Below, piece after piece: positions 62,851 through 64,000 of a DNA stretch of 64,000 bases. Under the pieces are notes generated by a model. The model searched no databases. It saw nothing but the letters and a program-made list of their open reading frames with translations, and was not told the origin of the DNA. This stretch comes from Chrysomallon squamiferum (taxonomy: Eukaryota > Mollusca > Gastropoda > Neomphalida > Peltospiridae), in the NCBI GenBank assembly GCA_012295275.1, contig CM022671.1, positions 18,179,456 through 18,243,455 of the forward strand, given 5' to 3'. Each line of letters opens with the position of its first letter. Positions within the stretch are counted from its first letter, which is position 1. A program made the position numbers and the translations under genes.

Positions 62851-64000
62851 CCACAAACACACACAATACAAACACATGTACATACACACGTATAAATATA
62901 CTGAATTTATCAGCAAGGGATTCCTTTGATGTCACTTTGGCTATTTCACTTGTTTGATCCTATCCTTGTATGACTTAACTACAGGCTGAAGGTTTTAATA
63001 TGATCATTAAATTTCAATGAAACATTTTTTTATTTTTTATTCCTAAATGTAAAAAAATGTAAATCTATTAACTTTTTTATGATAAAATTCTGAATTTGAC
63101 TTCAAAACTTTGTTAAGAAACTTTTTAAATTACATGATGTCATTAGTAATAGGAGGCCAAATGCAATATGAAATAATTAAATTTATGTTAACTAATGCTA
63201 ATAAAAGAAATATTGTTAGACTTTAAACTACTTTTACCGTTCAGTTAATGTTCCCCAAATTTCACATCTGACCATATGCTTGACATTCAAATTTCAGTTT
63301 TGATAATTTTAGGAAAACAAAAAAGACCATCTTGATGCAAAATTTAAAATCAGACATGAAATAAAATATTATTTTATGATGCATTAATACCAAATGTCAG
63401 TACCCGTTTTAGAAATGTTTTGTTTGTTTTTATTATTGTTCATAAAGTAATTAACATACCAAAATATTCTGTGGTCATTTCTTGGATAATCAACCATTTT
63501 TCACCAAGAAACAAATAGTATTACTACCAACACCATCTTGTATGCATTAAGATTAGTTTTGCCCTCACAGTATTAAATCTACAGAACTTCAGCTTTTATA
63601 TTAATTTTACTTTAAATACTGGTATTAAAATTTTTATACTTTGCGAATTAGAATCATGTTTCAGTGACTGTAGATTTATGCCATTTTTCCGTGCCCCGAT
63701 TTTAAAATTATAAAATTTGTAGCATTTTTCAAATTTTCAGGATGTTTAAGAACCACAGAGAGAGTGCTTTCATCATATATATTTGCAGGTCTGCACGTAA
63801 AAGAAAGAAATAAAATCAAGTGCTATGACCCAAAAACATTCCCCTAAACAATAAAAAATAATAATTAAAAATGAATAAATAAAATAATAATAACAGAAAG
63901 AAAAAAAAAGGTACATATTGTTATTTAAAAAGATGAAAATCCTCAAGCTGCAGAACAATATTAATGTTCACAATGACTTTCAAACACTACAGAATGACAA
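62851..64000. other. Gene-free AT-rich DNA
   Basis: Short CA-rich words near 62850-62890 and A-rich DNA at 63845-63910. No exon, RNA or intact element recognised. CpG is rare, as on the far left of the window. Confidence 0.55.

Overview
The window looks like nuclear DNA from a metazoan invertebrate. It is very AT-rich, packed with microsatellites, A/T homopolymers and degenerate tandem arrays, and its one multi-exon gene has GT-AG introns. The repeat style and protein similarity suggest a lophotrochozoan, perhaps a mollusc such as a cephalopod. That placement is an inference; I saw no lineage-diagnostic element.

Two protein-coding genes can be supported, both on the minus strand. (1) The first six coding exons (187 codons) of an inositol-pentakisphosphate 2-kinase (IPPK) lie at 46641 down to 41166. 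The remaining kinase exons were not found and lie either unrecognised in the left 41 kb or beyond position 1. (2) An intact, intronless-CDS BTG1/BTG2-type anti-proliferative protein of 178 aa lies at 57537-57001. Its upstream DNA carries a CArG box, a CRE-like site, an AP-1 site and two E-boxes within about 170 bp, an arrangement like that of vertebrate immediate-early promoters.

Layout: 1-41 kb is CpG-poor, AT-rich DNA with tandem arrays (5.1, 8.0, 10.0, 15-17, 24.4-25.3, 27, 37.3 and 37.9-40.3 kb), one degraded pogo-like element (4.1 kb), and several less AT-rich islands that could be conserved regulatory elements (9.5, 14.5, 19.9, 21.7-22.3, 23.0, 30.6 and 34.5 kb). Some islands contain good transcription-factor motifs: a CTCF-like site, paired DR1 plus forkhead sites, and an RFX palindrome. 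41.1-46.7 kb holds IPPK. 46.7-57 kb is the interval between the genes; it is markedly CpG-richer, with a CpG cluster at 49.5-50.0 kb and long CT, GA and GT tracts. It also contains an inverted, frameshifted copy of IPPK exon 2 with flanking intron (50.4 kb). 57-58.2 kb is BTG and its promoter. 58.2-64 kb is CpG-poor again, with CT-rich tandem repeats and tRNA-derived SINE-like units.

The most interesting observations are the inverted IPPK exon-2 duplication, the sharp CpG step at the start of IPPK (a possible footprint of germline gene-body methylation), the immediate-early-like BTG promoter, and a TISU-like start context in IPPK. No rRNA, canonical tRNA, CRISPR array or intact transposon was seen.
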